A DNA stretch of 64,000 bases from LSCE01 sp050485425 (GCA_050485425.1 JBJHBJ010000010.1:1-64000), one strand, 5' to 3'. Positions 24,815-34,044 are shown, counted from the stretch's first letter. Numbers and translations: made by a program. Notes: generated by a model not told the origin, from the letters alone.

Positions 24815-26448
24815 GGTTGTTTCTTCACGGCCGCCTCATCCTTCAGGTCCGCTGCCTGGTCGCGCAGCACGAACTTCTGGATCTTGCCGGTGGAGGTCTT
24901 CGGCAGTTCGCCGAAGATGATGTGACGCGGCACCTTGAAGTGGGCCATGTTGTCCCGGCAGTAGGCCACCAGTTCCCCGGCACTGGCCTGTTTTCCGGGG
25001 CGCAGGGTGACGAAGGCGCAGGGGGTTTCCCCCCAGCGTTCGCTGGGGGCGGCGACCACGGCGGCCTCGAGGACGGCGGGGTGGGAATACAACACGCCCT
25101 CGACCTCGATGGTGGAGATATTCTCGCCGCCGGAGATGATCACGTCCTTGGCCCGGTCCTTGATTTCCAGATAGCCGTCCGGATGCCACACGGCCAGGTC
25201 GCCGGTGTGGTACCAGCCGCCGCGAAACGCCTCGTCGGTGGCGTCCGGGTTCTTCAGGTAGCCGGTCATCACGCTGTTGCCGCGGACCATGATCTCGCCC
25301 ATGGTCCGGCCGTCCATGGGCACCGGCTCCATGGTCTTCGGGTCGGCGACCATGCTGTCCTCGATGGTGAGGTAGCGCACGCCCTGCCGGGCGGTCTTCT
25401 CCGCCCGTCGGTTTACGTCCAGCGCGTCCCACTCCTCCTGCCAGGCGCAATAGTGCGATGGCCCGTAGGTTTCGGTGAGTCCGTACAGGTGCACCACGTG
25501 GATGCCGATGCGTTCCAGTGCGCTGATCACGGCCGCCGGCGGTGCGGCGCCGCCGACATAGGCGGTGACGTCGTGTTCCAGCTTCAGCGTGGCCGCCTCC
25601 GGCGCGTTGCAGAGCATGTTCAGCACCAGCGGCGCGCCGCAGAAATGGGTGACCTTGTTGGCCTGGATGGAGCGGAAGATCTCGGCCGGGTCCACCGCCC
25701 GCAGGCAGACGCTGGTGCCGGCCACGGCCGGCAGCGTCCAGGGAAAACGCCAGCCGTTGCAGTGGAACATCGGCAGCGTCCACAGGTAGGTGGGGTGGCG
25801 CGTCATCTGGCAGGCGATGATGTTGCTGAACGCGCCCTGGTGCGCACCGCGGTGATGGTAGAGCACGCCCTTGGGGTTGCCGGTGGTGCCGGAGGTGTAG
25901 TTCAGGCTGATGGAATCCATCTCGCTGGCCGGCCACTGCCAGCGGAAGTCGCCGTCGCCCTCGGCCAGCAGCGCCTCGTAGTCCAGATCACCAAGCCGTT
26001 CGCCGCCGGGGCCCAGCGGGTCGTCCACGTCCACCACCAGCAGCTTGCGGCTGGTCAGGGAGAGTGCTTCCTTCATCACCGGGGAGAATCCGGTATCGGT
26101 GATCAGAACCTGCGCCTCGCCGTGGTCCAGAATGAAGGCGATGGTGCGGGCGTCCAGCCGGATGTTGATGGCGTTGAGCACGCAGCCGGCCATGGGCACG
26201 CCGTAATGGGCCTCGAGCATGGCCGGTATGTTCGGCAGCATGACCGCCACCGTGCTGCCCCGCTTGATACCACGCCGCTGCAGTGCCGAGGCGAGGCGGC
26301 GGCAGCGCAGGTTGTAGGCGGCATAGCTGAGCCGTTGTTCGCCATGGATGACGGCGGTGTGGTCCGGGTAGACCGTGGTGGCCCAGTCCAGCAGGGAAAG
26401 CGGGGTCAGCGGTACATGGTTGGGGGCGAGGCCCGGCGCGTCTGTCAT
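24811..26448 (-). CDS. Acyl-CoA synthetase (AMP-binding, medium/long-chain or methylthiopropionate type)
   Basis: The enzyme forms acyl-CoA from an acid, ATP and CoA via an acyl-adenylate. The 545 residues are a complete ANL enzyme. The P-loop-like motif is LNYTSGTTGNPKGVLYHHRG (about residues 183-202). The A5 motif is GLTETYGP, then GGWYHTGDLAVWHPDGYLEI and DRAKDVIISGGENIS at the hinge. The catalytic Lys lies in KTSTGKIQKF near the C-terminus. The sequence TLPMFHCNGWRFPW is typical of the FadD3/DmdB-like group (AcsA-related, cytoplasmic). The stop codon is TAG from a GTAG repeat head. A Crp/Fnr-type regulator gene lies just upstream on the same strand, separated by a REP pair. Confidence 0.92.
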   Translation of the reverse strand: MTDAPGLAPNHVPLTPLSLLDWATTVYPDHTAVIHGEQRLSYAAYNLRCRRLASALQRRGIKRGSTVAVMLPNIPAMLEAHYGVPMAGCVLNAINIRLDARTIAFILDHGEAQVLITDTGFSPVMKEALSLTSRKLLVVDVDDPLGPGGERLGDLDYEALLAEGDGDFRWQWPASEMDSISLNYTSGTTGNPKGVLYHHRGAHQGAFSNIIACQMTRHPTYLWTLPMFHCNGWRFPWTLPAVAGTSVCLRAVDPAEIFRSIQANKVTHFCGAPLVLNMLCNAPEAATLKLEHDVTAYVGGAAPPAAVISALERIGIHVVHLYGLTETYGPSHYCAWQEEWDALDVNRRAEKTARQGVRYLTIEDSMVADPKTMEPVPMDGRTMGEIMVRGNSVMTGYLKNPDATDEAFRGGWYHTGDLAVWHPDGYLEIKDRAKDVIISGGENISTIEVEGVLYSHPAVLEAAVVAAPSERWGETPCAFVTLRPGKQASAGELVAYCRDNMAHFKVPRHIIFGELPKTSTGKIQKFVLRDQAADLKDEAAVKKQP

Positions 26449-26531
26449 GGTCTGATCTCCTCCTCGCCGGTGGGCCGGCGGTGTGTTGTTTTGTCGCTCC
26501 TGATACCCGGATTTATCCGGCCAGGTGGAGG

Positions 26532-26607
26532 TGTTGGGGTTCGCTGGTGCTCACCCCAACCTACAATCGGAGGGTAGGTTGGGGTGAGCCGGAGGCGAAC
26601 CCCAACA
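26532..26607. repeat. Head-to-head pair of GTAG REPs (family A)
   Basis: Minus unit 26532-26564 and plus unit 26574-26607, only 9 bp apart at their heads. They lie immediately after the Crp/Fnr-type gene, which ends at 26610. Confidence 0.85.
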
Positions 26608-26609
26608 TC

Positions 26610-27353
26610 TCACCCCTCGTAATTCCGCAATCCCGCCAGGTCGATGACATCGATCTGACCGTACTCCACCTTCAGCAGCCGTGCATCCTCCAGTTCCCGC
26701 AGCGCCTGGTTGACCCGTTGGCGGGACATGCCCGCCAGTTGCGCCACGTCCTCCTGGGAGAGTTTCAGCCGCTGGGTGGTGTTGGGATACAGGTAGGGGT
26801 TGAACAGCGTGGCCAGGCACCGTGCCACCCGGGCCTCGGGCTTGAGCATGCGGTCGAAGCCCACCATGGAGATGAACAACCCCAGCCGCTCGTTCAACTG
26901 GTGCAACAGAAAGCGGTTGAATGCGATGCTGTTGTCCAGCAGCCAGGTGAATGTGCTGCGGGGCATCAGGGCGATGCGGGAATTGCACACGGCCACGCCG
27001 TCGTAGCGCCGCGGCTCCTCCTTCAGCAGCGAGCCTTCGCCGAACCAGCCGCCGGCGGTGATGCCTGTGAATGTTACCGACTTGCCTTCCGGCGACAGGG
27101 CGGTGAGCTTGACCAGGCCGTCGATGACGCCGATCCAGTGCACGGCGGAACGGCCCTGATGACAGACGAACTCACCCGGTTTCACTTGCTTTTCGGTAAC
27201 GTGCCGCCGCACGTTCTCGAAGGCTTCCGGCGACAGATCGCGGGCCCAGAGCGAGTCGCGCAGTACCTCCTCCAGGCTGGCGCGGTGGCGTCTGCCGCTT
27301 GCCGGCTTCGGCTGTCGGGTATCGGTCGGCTCACTGGTTGGGGTATGACCCAT
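26610..27353 (-). CDS. Crp/Fnr-family transcriptional regulator, probably not cAMP-responsive
   Basis: The 247 residues have an N-terminal tail, a cyclic-nucleotide-binding-type beta roll (GEFVCHQGRSAVHWIGVIDG, FTGITAGGWFGEGSLLKEEP), a long dimerisation helix and a winged HTH with QLAGMSRQRVNQALRELE. In true CRP the phosphate-binding segment carries R-S; here the matching part reads RRYDGVAV, so cAMP binding is unlikely. The Fnr N-terminal Cys cluster is also missing. It sits between two acyl-CoA synthetase genes and opposite the ABC-transporter operon, making it a candidate regulator of acid uptake and activation (inference). The 504-bp gap upstream serves two divergent transcripts. Confidence 0.85.
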   Translation of the reverse strand: MGHTPTSEPTDTRQPKPASGRRHRASLEEVLRDSLWARDLSPEAFENVRRHVTEKQVKPGEFVCHQGRSAVHWIGVIDGLVKLTALSPEGKSVTFTGITAGGWFGEGSLLKEEPRRYDGVAVCNSRIALMPRSTFTWLLDNSIAFNRFLLHQLNERLGLFISMVGFDRMLKPEARVARCLATLFNPYLYPNTTQRLKLSQEDVAQLAGMSRQRVNQALRELEDARLLKVEYGQIDVIDLAGLRNYEG

Positions 27354-27670
27354 GACTAAATCCTGAGGGCGACTAATATGATCAGACGTTCATAAAATCA
27401 CCAAATCGGGTCAGGGCTCAATATCTGTCTGTATCTGGCCCGAGGTCGGTGCGGGGCCGGCGGGTATCGGAGATTGTCGCTCAGACGACAGCACTTCGGG
27501 CTGGAAATGCGGTATAGATAGAGTCAACAACACGCTGAAGTTGCTCTGCGGGGCTGTCGCGACCAACGCTTGCATTTATCCTTGGACGCGTTAGCCTGAC
27601 TTCGTGAATAGTAAGTATAAAAGCAGTCAATAATCATAAGGCTGCAACATAACATTGGAGGAGAAGCCTT
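27354..27670. other. Divergent intergenic region, no clear gene
   Basis: This stretch should hold promoters for the Crp/Fnr-type gene and for the acyl-CoA synthetase operon. I see a small hairpin TGTCG-CTCAGA-CGACA (27475-27490) and a TATAAA (27616-27621) that could be a plus-strand -10 box, without a convincing -35. Nothing else is supportable. Confidence 0.35.
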
Positions 27671-27871
27671 GTGAGGTGTGTCCGTTTTCTTGCGGACCGC
27701 CCCCGGCGTACCTGTCTGGCCGTGGGCTCCGTAGTTCCGTCTCTCTCCCTGTCGTCCGCCATGGCTGCCGACGCCGCTTCCGGTGTTCCGGCCGGCACCG
27801 CATTCCATTCTGCTGGCCGGTGTATCGGCGCCGCTTACCTGTCCGAGGAACGTCATCATGGCCGCGAGTGA
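27671..27871 (+). CDS. Possible 66-residue leader ORF overlapping the acyl-CoA synthetase start
   Basis: GTG 27671 follows GGAGGAG (27657-27663) at ideal spacing, a stronger site than that of most genes here. The peptide begins MRCVRFLADRPRRTCLAVGS and has a short hydrophobic stretch ending SSAMAADA, somewhat like a signal sequence. The stop at 27869-27871 overlaps the next gene's start (27858), so translation could be coupled. It matches no family I know. The alternative is that the ribosome site is coincidental and the region is simply a 5' leader. Confidence 0.35.
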   Translation: MRCVRFLADRPRRTCLAVGSVVPSLSLSSAMAADAASGVPAGTAFHSAGRCIGAAYLSEERHHGRE

Positions 27872-29807
27872 ACTTGATACCTTCCCGAAGCTGCTCATGA
27901 ACAACGCCAAGGTGCGTGGCGGCAAGGATGCCATGCGGGAAAAGGATCTCGGCATCTGGCAGACCTGGACCTGGAGCGAGGTGCTGGATGAGGTGACCGC
28001 GTTGGCCGGCGGGCTGAAGGCCCTGGGGCTGAAGCGTGGTGATCGCGTGGCGATCATCGGCGACAACCGGCCGCAGCTCTACTGGGCGGTGGCCGCCGCA
28101 CAGGCCATGGGCGCCGTGCCGGTCCCGCTCTACCAGGATTCCGTCGGCGAGGAGATGCAGTACGTCCTCAACCATGCCGAAGTGCGATTCGCGGTGGTGG
28201 AGAACCAGGAGCAGGTGGACAAGGTGCTGGACGTCAAGGACGAGGTGCCCAGCCTGGAGGTCATGGTCTACGACGATCCGCGGGGGTTGCGCAATTACGA
28301 CGTACCGTTCCTGCACCCCTTGATTGCGGTGCAGGAGAAGGGGCGGGACTATGCCCGGCAGCATGGCGGTTTCTTCGAGCAGGAAGTGGCGCAAGGCAAG
28401 GGTGATGATCTGTCGGTGATCGTCTACACCTCCGGCACGACCGGACGGCCGAAGGGCGTGATGCTGAGCTTCGACAACCTGATCGAATCCGGCAGGCTGG
28501 CGATCAAGTTCGACCGCATTACCGACCGGGACGAGAGCCTGGCCTACCTCCCCATGGCCTGGGTCGGTGACCACTTCATTACCTACGGCGAGAGCATGAT
28601 TGCCGGGTTCTGCATCAATTGCCCGGAATCGCCGGAGACAGTGCTCACCGATCTGCGCGAGATCGGTCCCACCTACTTCTTCGCCCCGCCGCGCATCTGG
28701 GAGAACCTGATCACCAGCGTCATGGTGCGCATGGAGAATGCCAGCCGGGTCAAGCGGGCGATATTCGGCCATTTCATGAAGGTCTCGCGCAAGATCGGCG
28801 TGCGGCTGCTGGAGGGCAGGCCGGTCTCGATGGTCGAGCGGCTGCACTACAAACTGGGCGACCTGCTGGTGTACGGCCCTCTGCGCAACGTGCTGGGTTT
28901 CAGCCGCATCCGCCTGGCCTACACGGCCGGTGAGGCATTGGGCCCGGACATCTTCGACTTCTTCCGCGCCCTGGGCGTGAACCTCAAGCAGCTCTACGGC
29001 CAGACCGAGTGTTCGGTGTACCTGTGTCTGCAGCGTGACGACGACGTGCGCCCGGACACCGTGGGCCCGCCCGGTGAGGGCGTGGAGATCCGGCTGGACG
29101 AGCGGGGCGAGGTGCTTTACCGCAGCCCCGGCGTGTTCATGGGCTACTACAAGAACGAGGAAGCCACCAGGGACACCAAGACCGAGGACGGCTGGGTGTA
29201 CAGCGGCGACGCCGGCATGTTCACCGAGGACGGCCACCTGCGCATCATCGACCGCGCCAAGGACGTGGGCCGCCTCAATGACGGCACACTGTTCAGCCCG
29301 AAGTTCGTCGAGAACAAGCTGAAGTTCCACCCGCACATCAAGGAGGCTGTGGCGTTCGGTCACGAGCGGGAGTACGTCACCGCGTTCATCAACATCGACT
29401 TCGAGGCACTGAGCAACTGGGCCGAACGGCAGAACATCTCGTTCACCGGCTACGTGGATCTGGCCAGCCGCAAGGAGACCTACGACCTGATCAAGGAAGA
29501 GGTGGAGGCGGTGAACCGCGACCTGGCCGGGGATCCGGAACTGGCGCCGATCCAGATCCGGCGCTTCCTGATATTGCACAAGGAACTGGACCCGGATGAC
29601 GGCGAGATCACCCGCACCCGCAAGGTGCGCCGCCGCGTGATCGCGGAGCGCTACGGGCCGCAGATCGAGGCGCTCTACGACGGTAGTGCCGACCAGGTCG
29701 ACATCGAGGTGCAGGTGACCTACGAGGACGGCGGCACCGGCATGCTCCGGGCGAAGCTGCAGCTTCGTGAAACCGAAATCTACCAGCCCCTCAGCAAGGC
29801 AGGGTGA
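27858..29807 (+). CDS. Long-chain acyl-CoA synthetase (FadD15-like) of the ABC-transporter operon
   Basis: This AMP-forming acyl-CoA ligase activates long or aromatic-substituted acids. The start is ATG 27858 with GAGGA at 27845-27849, giving 649 residues. Motifs are VIVYTSGTTGRPKGVMLSF (about residues 185-203), YGQTECSVYLC at A5, GWVYSGDAGMFTEDGHLRI and IIDRAKDVGRLNDGTLFSP. The last differs from the usual GGxNI motif and is typical of the FadD15/eukaryote-like ACSL branch. The final part, DPDDGEITRTRKVRRRVI, carries the end-domain region with the candidate Lys. It is followed immediately by a Liv-type ABC ATPase gene, suggesting import coupled to activation. Confidence 0.92.
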   Translation: MAASELDTFPKLLMNNAKVRGGKDAMREKDLGIWQTWTWSEVLDEVTALAGGLKALGLKRGDRVAIIGDNRPQLYWAVAAAQAMGAVPVPLYQDSVGEEMQYVLNHAEVRFAVVENQEQVDKVLDVKDEVPSLEVMVYDDPRGLRNYDVPFLHPLIAVQEKGRDYARQHGGFFEQEVAQGKGDDLSVIVYTSGTTGRPKGVMLSFDNLIESGRLAIKFDRITDRDESLAYLPMAWVGDHFITYGESMIAGFCINCPESPETVLTDLREIGPTYFFAPPRIWENLITSVMVRMENASRVKRAIFGHFMKVSRKIGVRLLEGRPVSMVERLHYKLGDLLVYGPLRNVLGFSRIRLAYTAGEALGPDIFDFFRALGVNLKQLYGQTECSVYLCLQRDDDVRPDTVGPPGEGVEIRLDERGEVLYRSPGVFMGYYKNEEATRDTKTEDGWVYSGDAGMFTEDGHLRIIDRAKDVGRLNDGTLFSPKFVENKLKFHPHIKEAVAFGHEREYVTAFINIDFEALSNWAERQNISFTGYVDLASRKETYDLIKEEVEAVNRDLAGDPELAPIQIRRFLILHKELDPDDGEITRTRKVRRRVIAERYGPQIEALYDGSADQVDIEVQVTYEDGGTGMLRAKLQLRETEIYQPLSKAG

Positions 29808-29812
29808 CGAAC

Positions 29813-30634
29813 ATGGCAGCACAGGCAGCAGAAGTGTCATCCCGCGCCCGCTCGTCGGAAGTGATTCTGAAAGTGGAGGACGTGGAACTCGCCTTCGGCG
29901 GCGTTCGCGCGCTCCGTGGCGTGGGCTTCGAGATTCGGCGCGGAGAGATATTTTCCATCATCGGCCCGAACGGGGCGGGCAAGTCGTCGATGCTGAATTG
30001 CATCAACGGCTTCTACCACCCGACCTCGGGCACCATTACCTACAAGGGGCAGCCGCGCAAGCGCATGCGGCCCTACGCGACGGCCAGCCAGGGCGTCGCC
30101 CGCACGTTCCAGAACATCGCCCTGTTCAAGGGCATGTCCACGCTGGACAACATCATGACCGGCCGCCACCTGAAGACGAAGGCCACCCTGCTGGAAAACG
30201 CCTTCTGGTTCGGCCGGGCACGCCGGGAGGAAATGGAGCACCGCCGTTTCTGCGAGGAGATCATCGACTTCCTCAACCTCCAGCACGTGCGCAAGACGCC
30301 GGTGGGCACCTTGCCCTACGGTCTGCAGAAGCGCGTGGAACTGGGCCGGGCACTGGCCGCGGAACCCGAGCTGTTGCTGCTGGATGAGCCGATGGCCGGC
30401 ATGAACCTGGAGGAAAAGCAGGACATGGCGCGGTTCATTCTCGACGTGAACGACGAATTCGGCATGACCATCTGCCTGATCGAGCATGACATGGGTGTGG
30501 TGATGGACCTGTCGGACCGCATCGTGGTGCTGGATCACGGCGAGAAAATTGGTGAAGGCACCCCGGACGAGGTGAGCAGGGATCCGAAAGTGATCGAGGC
30601 CTACCTGGGCGTGCAGGAAGAGGGGGACGCCTGA
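29813..30634 (+). CDS. HAAT-family ABC transporter ATPase, LivG-like
   Basis: This is one of two ATPases of a branched-chain-amino-acid-type importer. The 273 residues contain Walker A GPNGAGKSSML, the LivG-typical INGFYHPTSGTITYKG, VARTFQNIALFKGMSTLDN with the Q-loop, signature LPYGLQKRVELGRAL in place of LSGGQ, Walker B LLLLDEPMAGMN, and the H-loop IEHDMGVV. The signature LPYGLQKR is a common LivG variation. ATG 29813 is preferred; GTG 29804 overlaps the upstream stop and adds three residues. Genes in order are ligase, LivG, LivH, LivM, binding protein, LivF, ligase, all with short gaps. Confidence 0.93.
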   Translation: MAAQAAEVSSRARSSEVILKVEDVELAFGGVRALRGVGFEIRRGEIFSIIGPNGAGKSSMLNCINGFYHPTSGTITYKGQPRKRMRPYATASQGVARTFQNIALFKGMSTLDNIMTGRHLKTKATLLENAFWFGRARREEMEHRRFCEEIIDFLNLQHVRKTPVGTLPYGLQKRVELGRALAAEPELLLLDEPMAGMNLEEKQDMARFILDVNDEFGMTICLIEHDMGVVMDLSDRIVVLDHGEKIGEGTPDEVSRDPKVIEAYLGVQEEGDA

Positions 30635-30636
30635 CC

Positions 30637-31521
30637 ATGGCATTTTTCATTGAAGTACTGGTGGGCGGCCTGCTGGCCGGGATCATGTATTCCCTGGTGG
30701 CCCTCGGTTTCGTGCTGATCTTCAAGGCCTCCGGCGTGTTCAACTTCGCCCAGGCGGCTATGGTGCTGTTCGCCGCCATGTTCATCGCCGGCATGTCCGG
30801 CGACTGGGGTGTGCCCCTGTGGCTGGCGATACCGATAACCATCGTGCTGATGATCGGGGTGGCCTGGGTGATCGAACGGGTGGTCTTGCGGCAACTGGTC
30901 AACCAGGAGCCGATCATCATGTTCATGTCCACGATCGGCATCTTCTTCGCGCTGATCGGCATCGCGGAAATCTTCTGGGGCAGCCGCTCGCGCACGCTGG
31001 ACGTGGGCATCCCCATGGACCCTATCTTCGTCGGCGACATGCTGTTCCAGAAGTACGATCTGATCACCGCCGGCATCGTCGCGGTGCTGGTCGTGCTGCT
31101 GGTGCTCTTCTCGCAGAAGACGCGTATGGGCCGCGTGCTGCGGGCGGTGGCCGACGACCACCAGGCGGCGCAGTCGGTGGGCATCAAGCTCAACACCGTC
31201 TGGGTCGTGGTCTGGGCGGTGGCGGGTGTCGTCGCCGTGGTGGCCGGCATCGTCTGGGGTGGCGCGCTGGGCGTGCAGCCGGTGATGGTGGATGTGGCAT
31301 TCAAGGCGCTGCCGGTGCTGCTGCTGGGCGGGCTCACCTCCATACCCGGGGCGATCATCGCCGGGCTGATCATCGGCGCCGGCGAATCGCTGGCCGAGGT
31401 GTACCTGGGGCCGGTCATCGGCGGCGGCATCGACAACTGGTTCGCCTACATCATCGCCATGGCGTTCATGGTCTGGCGGCCGGAAGGCCTGTTTGGCGAA
31501 AAAATCATCGAAAGGATCTGA
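30637..31521 (+). CDS. HAAT-family ABC permease, LivH-like
   Basis: This is an inner-membrane permease subunit with about eight membrane helices in 294 residues. The opening FIEVLVGGLLAGIMYSLVALGFVLIFKASGVFNFAQ is the LivH hallmark. RMGRVLRAVADDHQAAQSVGI is the cytoplasmic EAA-like loop that contacts the ATPases. VAFKALPVLLLGGLTSIPGAIIAGLIIG and NWFAYIIAMAFMVWRPEGLFG complete the pattern. It begins 2 nt after the LivG-like gene and is followed 4 nt later by the LivM-like permease, so they are translated together. The substrate is not leucine by default; the flanking CoA ligases suggest a carboxylic acid. Confidence 0.93.
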   Translation: MAFFIEVLVGGLLAGIMYSLVALGFVLIFKASGVFNFAQAAMVLFAAMFIAGMSGDWGVPLWLAIPITIVLMIGVAWVIERVVLRQLVNQEPIIMFMSTIGIFFALIGIAEIFWGSRSRTLDVGIPMDPIFVGDMLFQKYDLITAGIVAVLVVLLVLFSQKTRMGRVLRAVADDHQAAQSVGIKLNTVWVVVWAVAGVVAVVAGIVWGGALGVQPVMVDVAFKALPVLLLGGLTSIPGAIIAGLIIGAGESLAEVYLGPVIGGGIDNWFAYIIAMAFMVWRPEGLFGEKIIERI

Positions 31522-31525
31522 CGGC

Positions 31526-32584
31526 ATGATCTACAGAGAATCCGGACAGTTCAAGAAGACCTATCAAGCCGATCAGGCCATCCTGCCGCTGCGCCAGGAC
31601 CAGATCTTCGTGTACGGGGCGATCCTGTTCGCCTTCCTGGTGGTGCCGCTCGTGGCGTCCAACTACGCCATGAACTCGCTGCTGCTGCCGTTCCTGATCT
31701 ACTCGCTGGCGGCCATCGGCCTGAATCTCCTGGTCGGATACTGCGGCCAGATTTCGCTGGGGACGGGCGGTTTCATGGCGGTGGGCGCCTTTGCCGCCTG
31801 GAACCTGGCAACGCGCACCGAGCTGCCGATGCCGGTGATCTTCATCCTGGCGGGGCTGATCACGGCTGGCACCGGCGTGCTGTTCGGACTGCCGGCGCTG
31901 CGCATCAAGGGCTTCTACCTGGCGGTGACCACGCTGGCCGCCCAGTTTTTCCTGATCTGGCTGCTGCAGCGGCCCTGGTTCAACGACTACAGCCCCACCG
32001 GCGTGATCTCGGCCCCCACGATCAACATGTTCGGCTGGACAGTGGAATCGGTCACCGACCGCTACTACCTGGCCCTGATCATCCTGGTGATCATGGCGCT
32101 GCTGGCCAAGAACATCGTCCGAAGCAGTACCGGGCGGAAATGGATGGCCATACGGGACATGGACGTGGCGGCTGAGATCATCGGCATCCGGCCCATGGCC
32201 ACCAAGCTGAAGGCGTTCGCGGTGAGCTCGTTCTTCATCGGTATCGCCGGCATCCTCTGGGCATTCCTGTACCTGGGGCAGCTTGAAGCCGAGGCGTTCA
32301 ACATCTACACCTCGTTCGACGTGCTGTTCATGATCATCATCGGCGGGCTGGGCTCCATCCTCGGGTGCTTCCTGGGGGCGGCCTTCGTCGTGCTGGTGCC
32401 GATTTTCCTGAACATCGTGCCCAGTGCATTGGGGTTGCCGCTGGGAACCGCGATGATCAGCTACATCGAGATCTTCATCTTCGGCTCGCTGATCATCTTC
32501 TTCCTGATCGTCGAACCGCACGGGATGGCCAGGCTGTGGAGCATCATCAAGCAGAAGCTGCGCCTGTGGCCGTTCCCGTACTGA
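31526..32584 (+). CDS. HAAT-family ABC permease, LivM-like
   Basis: This is the partner permease. The 352 residues begin MIYRESGQFKKTYQADQ, a soluble N-terminal tail, then about nine helices. SLAAIGLNLLVGYCGQISLGTGGFMAVGAFAA is the LivM signature. GLPALRIKGFYLAVTTLAAQFF, RKWMAIRDMDVAAEIIGIRP (coupling loop) and FDVLFMIIIGGLGSILGCFLGAAFV are also conserved. ATG 31526 is chosen with AAGGA at 31511-31515; the longer frame from 31493 overlaps the LivH gene. It lies 126 nt upstream of the binding-protein gene, a gap with a GC-rich palindrome CCGCCGCGGCGG at 32617-32628. Confidence 0.93.
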   Translation: MIYRESGQFKKTYQADQAILPLRQDQIFVYGAILFAFLVVPLVASNYAMNSLLLPFLIYSLAAIGLNLLVGYCGQISLGTGGFMAVGAFAAWNLATRTELPMPVIFILAGLITAGTGVLFGLPALRIKGFYLAVTTLAAQFFLIWLLQRPWFNDYSPTGVISAPTINMFGWTVESVTDRYYLALIILVIMALLAKNIVRSSTGRKWMAIRDMDVAAEIIGIRPMATKLKAFAVSSFFIGIAGILWAFLYLGQLEAEAFNIYTSFDVLFMIIIGGLGSILGCFLGAAFVVLVPIFLNIVPSALGLPLGTAMISYIEIFIFGSLIIFFLIVEPHGMARLWSIIKQKLRLWPFPY

Positions 32585-32710
32585 TGAGGTAGGGCGGAGG
32601 AACACCATTCGGAATGCCGCCGCGGCGGCGGACTGAAACCAGGTTGCTCGGGCTCCCGGGTGAGAGCGACCAACGCAAGAGGTAGGGGAAACCCCCTGGA
32701 GGAGAGAAGC

Positions 32711-34036
32711 ATGAAAACACCCATACTGAAAAAAGCGGCTTTCATCGGCCTTGGTGCCGCGATCGGCCTGGGGAGCATCTTCGCGGCTCAGGCGCAGGCC
32801 AATGAGCAGTACCTGCCCAGCCTGGTGTACCGCACCGGCCCATTTGCCCCCAGTGGTATCGGTTTCGCCGACGGGTTCGCCGACTACGTCACCCTGATCA
32901 ACGAACGGGACGGCGGCATCAACGGCGTGCGGATTCGTCTGGAAGAGTGCGAAACGGGCTATTCCAACGACCGTGGTGTGGAATGCTACGAGCGCCTGAA
33001 GGATCGTGGCAACGGCGCCACCGTGGTGGCGCCGCTGTCCACCGGTATCACCTACGCGCTGATTCCCCGCTCCCGCCGTGACGGCATCGTCATCCACACC
33101 ATGGGCTACGGCCGTGCCGACGCTGCCTACGGTCCGGTGCTGGACAACGTGTTCATGGTGCCCACCACCTACTGGTCCAGCACCACGGTGGTGATGGACT
33201 ACATCGCCGAACAGGAAGGCGGCTGGGACAACCTGCGGGGCAAGGATATTGTCCATGCCTATCACGATTCCGCCTACGGCCGTGAGCCGCTCGGTGTGCT
33301 GCGTCACTATGCCGAGGAATACGGCTTCACGCTGCACGAGATGGCCATCTCGCCCCCCGGCGTGGAACAGCGTTCGGTCTGGACCCAGATCCGCCGTATC
33401 CAGCCGGACTGGATCTCGCTGTTCGGCTGGGGCGTGATGAACCCCACCGCCATCCGTACCGCGTCATCCATGGGCATTGACGTGAGCCGCATGATCGGTG
33501 GCATCTACGCCGCGCAGGATGACGCCGTGGGTCCGGCCGGCCGGGCAGCCGTCGGCTACAAGGCGGTGACCTTCCACGGTCCCGGTGCCGACTACCCGAT
33601 CTACGATGAGCTCAAGCGGCACGTCTATGATCGCGGCCTGGCGGCCGGTGGCGGCGACCTGACCGGTACCATTGCCTATAACCGCGGTCTGATCAACGCC
33701 GGCTATATCGTCGAGGCGTGGCGGCAGGCGCAGGCCGAGTTCGGCGAAGGCCGTCCGGTGACCCGCGAGGAAACCCTTTGGGCCTGGCAGCAGCTCAGCA
33801 TTCCGGAGTCCCGCACCGAGGAACTGGGCATGGGCGGCCTGATGCCGCCGGTTAACATCACCTGCGAGGACCACGAAGGACCGGGGCTGGCGCTGATCCA
33901 GCAGTGGAACGGCGAGGCCTGGGAGCAGGTCACCGAGTTCCGCGAGCCGAACAAGGAACTGGTGTTCCCGATGTACCAGGCGTCCGCCGAGCGGTACGCC
34001 CAGGAAGAGGGCATCACGCCGCATTCCTGCGACTGA
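32711..34036 (+). CDS. HAAT-family ABC periplasmic substrate-binding protein
   Basis: The 441 residues begin MKTPILKKAAFIGLGAAIGL and carry a cleavable signal peptide ending QAQA. The mature protein is a type I periplasmic-binding fold. YLPSLVYRTGPFAPSGIGFADGF and DYVTLINERDGGINGVRIRLEECETGY are typical of the Liv-type group. TVVAPLSTGITYALIPRSRRD and IAYNRGLINAGYIVEAWRQAQ line the cleft. It is longer than LivJ (about 365). This branch usually accompanies acyl or aromatic CoA ligases rather than amino-acid enzymes. A strong ribosome site GGAGGAGAG precedes ATG 32711. A GC hairpin after the stop may boost its level over the next gene. Confidence 0.92.
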   Translation: MKTPILKKAAFIGLGAAIGLGSIFAAQAQANEQYLPSLVYRTGPFAPSGIGFADGFADYVTLINERDGGINGVRIRLEECETGYSNDRGVECYERLKDRGNGATVVAPLSTGITYALIPRSRRDGIVIHTMGYGRADAAYGPVLDNVFMVPTTYWSSTTVVMDYIAEQEGGWDNLRGKDIVHAYHDSAYGREPLGVLRHYAEEYGFTLHEMAISPPGVEQRSVWTQIRRIQPDWISLFGWGVMNPTAIRTASSMGIDVSRMIGGIYAAQDDAVGPAGRAAVGYKAVTFHGPGADYPIYDELKRHVYDRGLAAGGGDLTGTIAYNRGLINAGYIVEAWRQAQAEFGEGRPVTREETLWAWQQLSIPESRTEELGMGGLMPPVNITCEDHEGPGLALIQQWNGEAWEQVTEFREPNKELVFPMYQASAERYAQEEGITPHSCD

Positions 34037-34044
34037 TGACGGTT

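Noticed and set aside
27627..29840. 737-residue minus-strand ORF
   Set aside because: It is a mirror of the acyl-CoA synthetase gene, lacks motifs or a ribosome site, and has shadow-frame composition.
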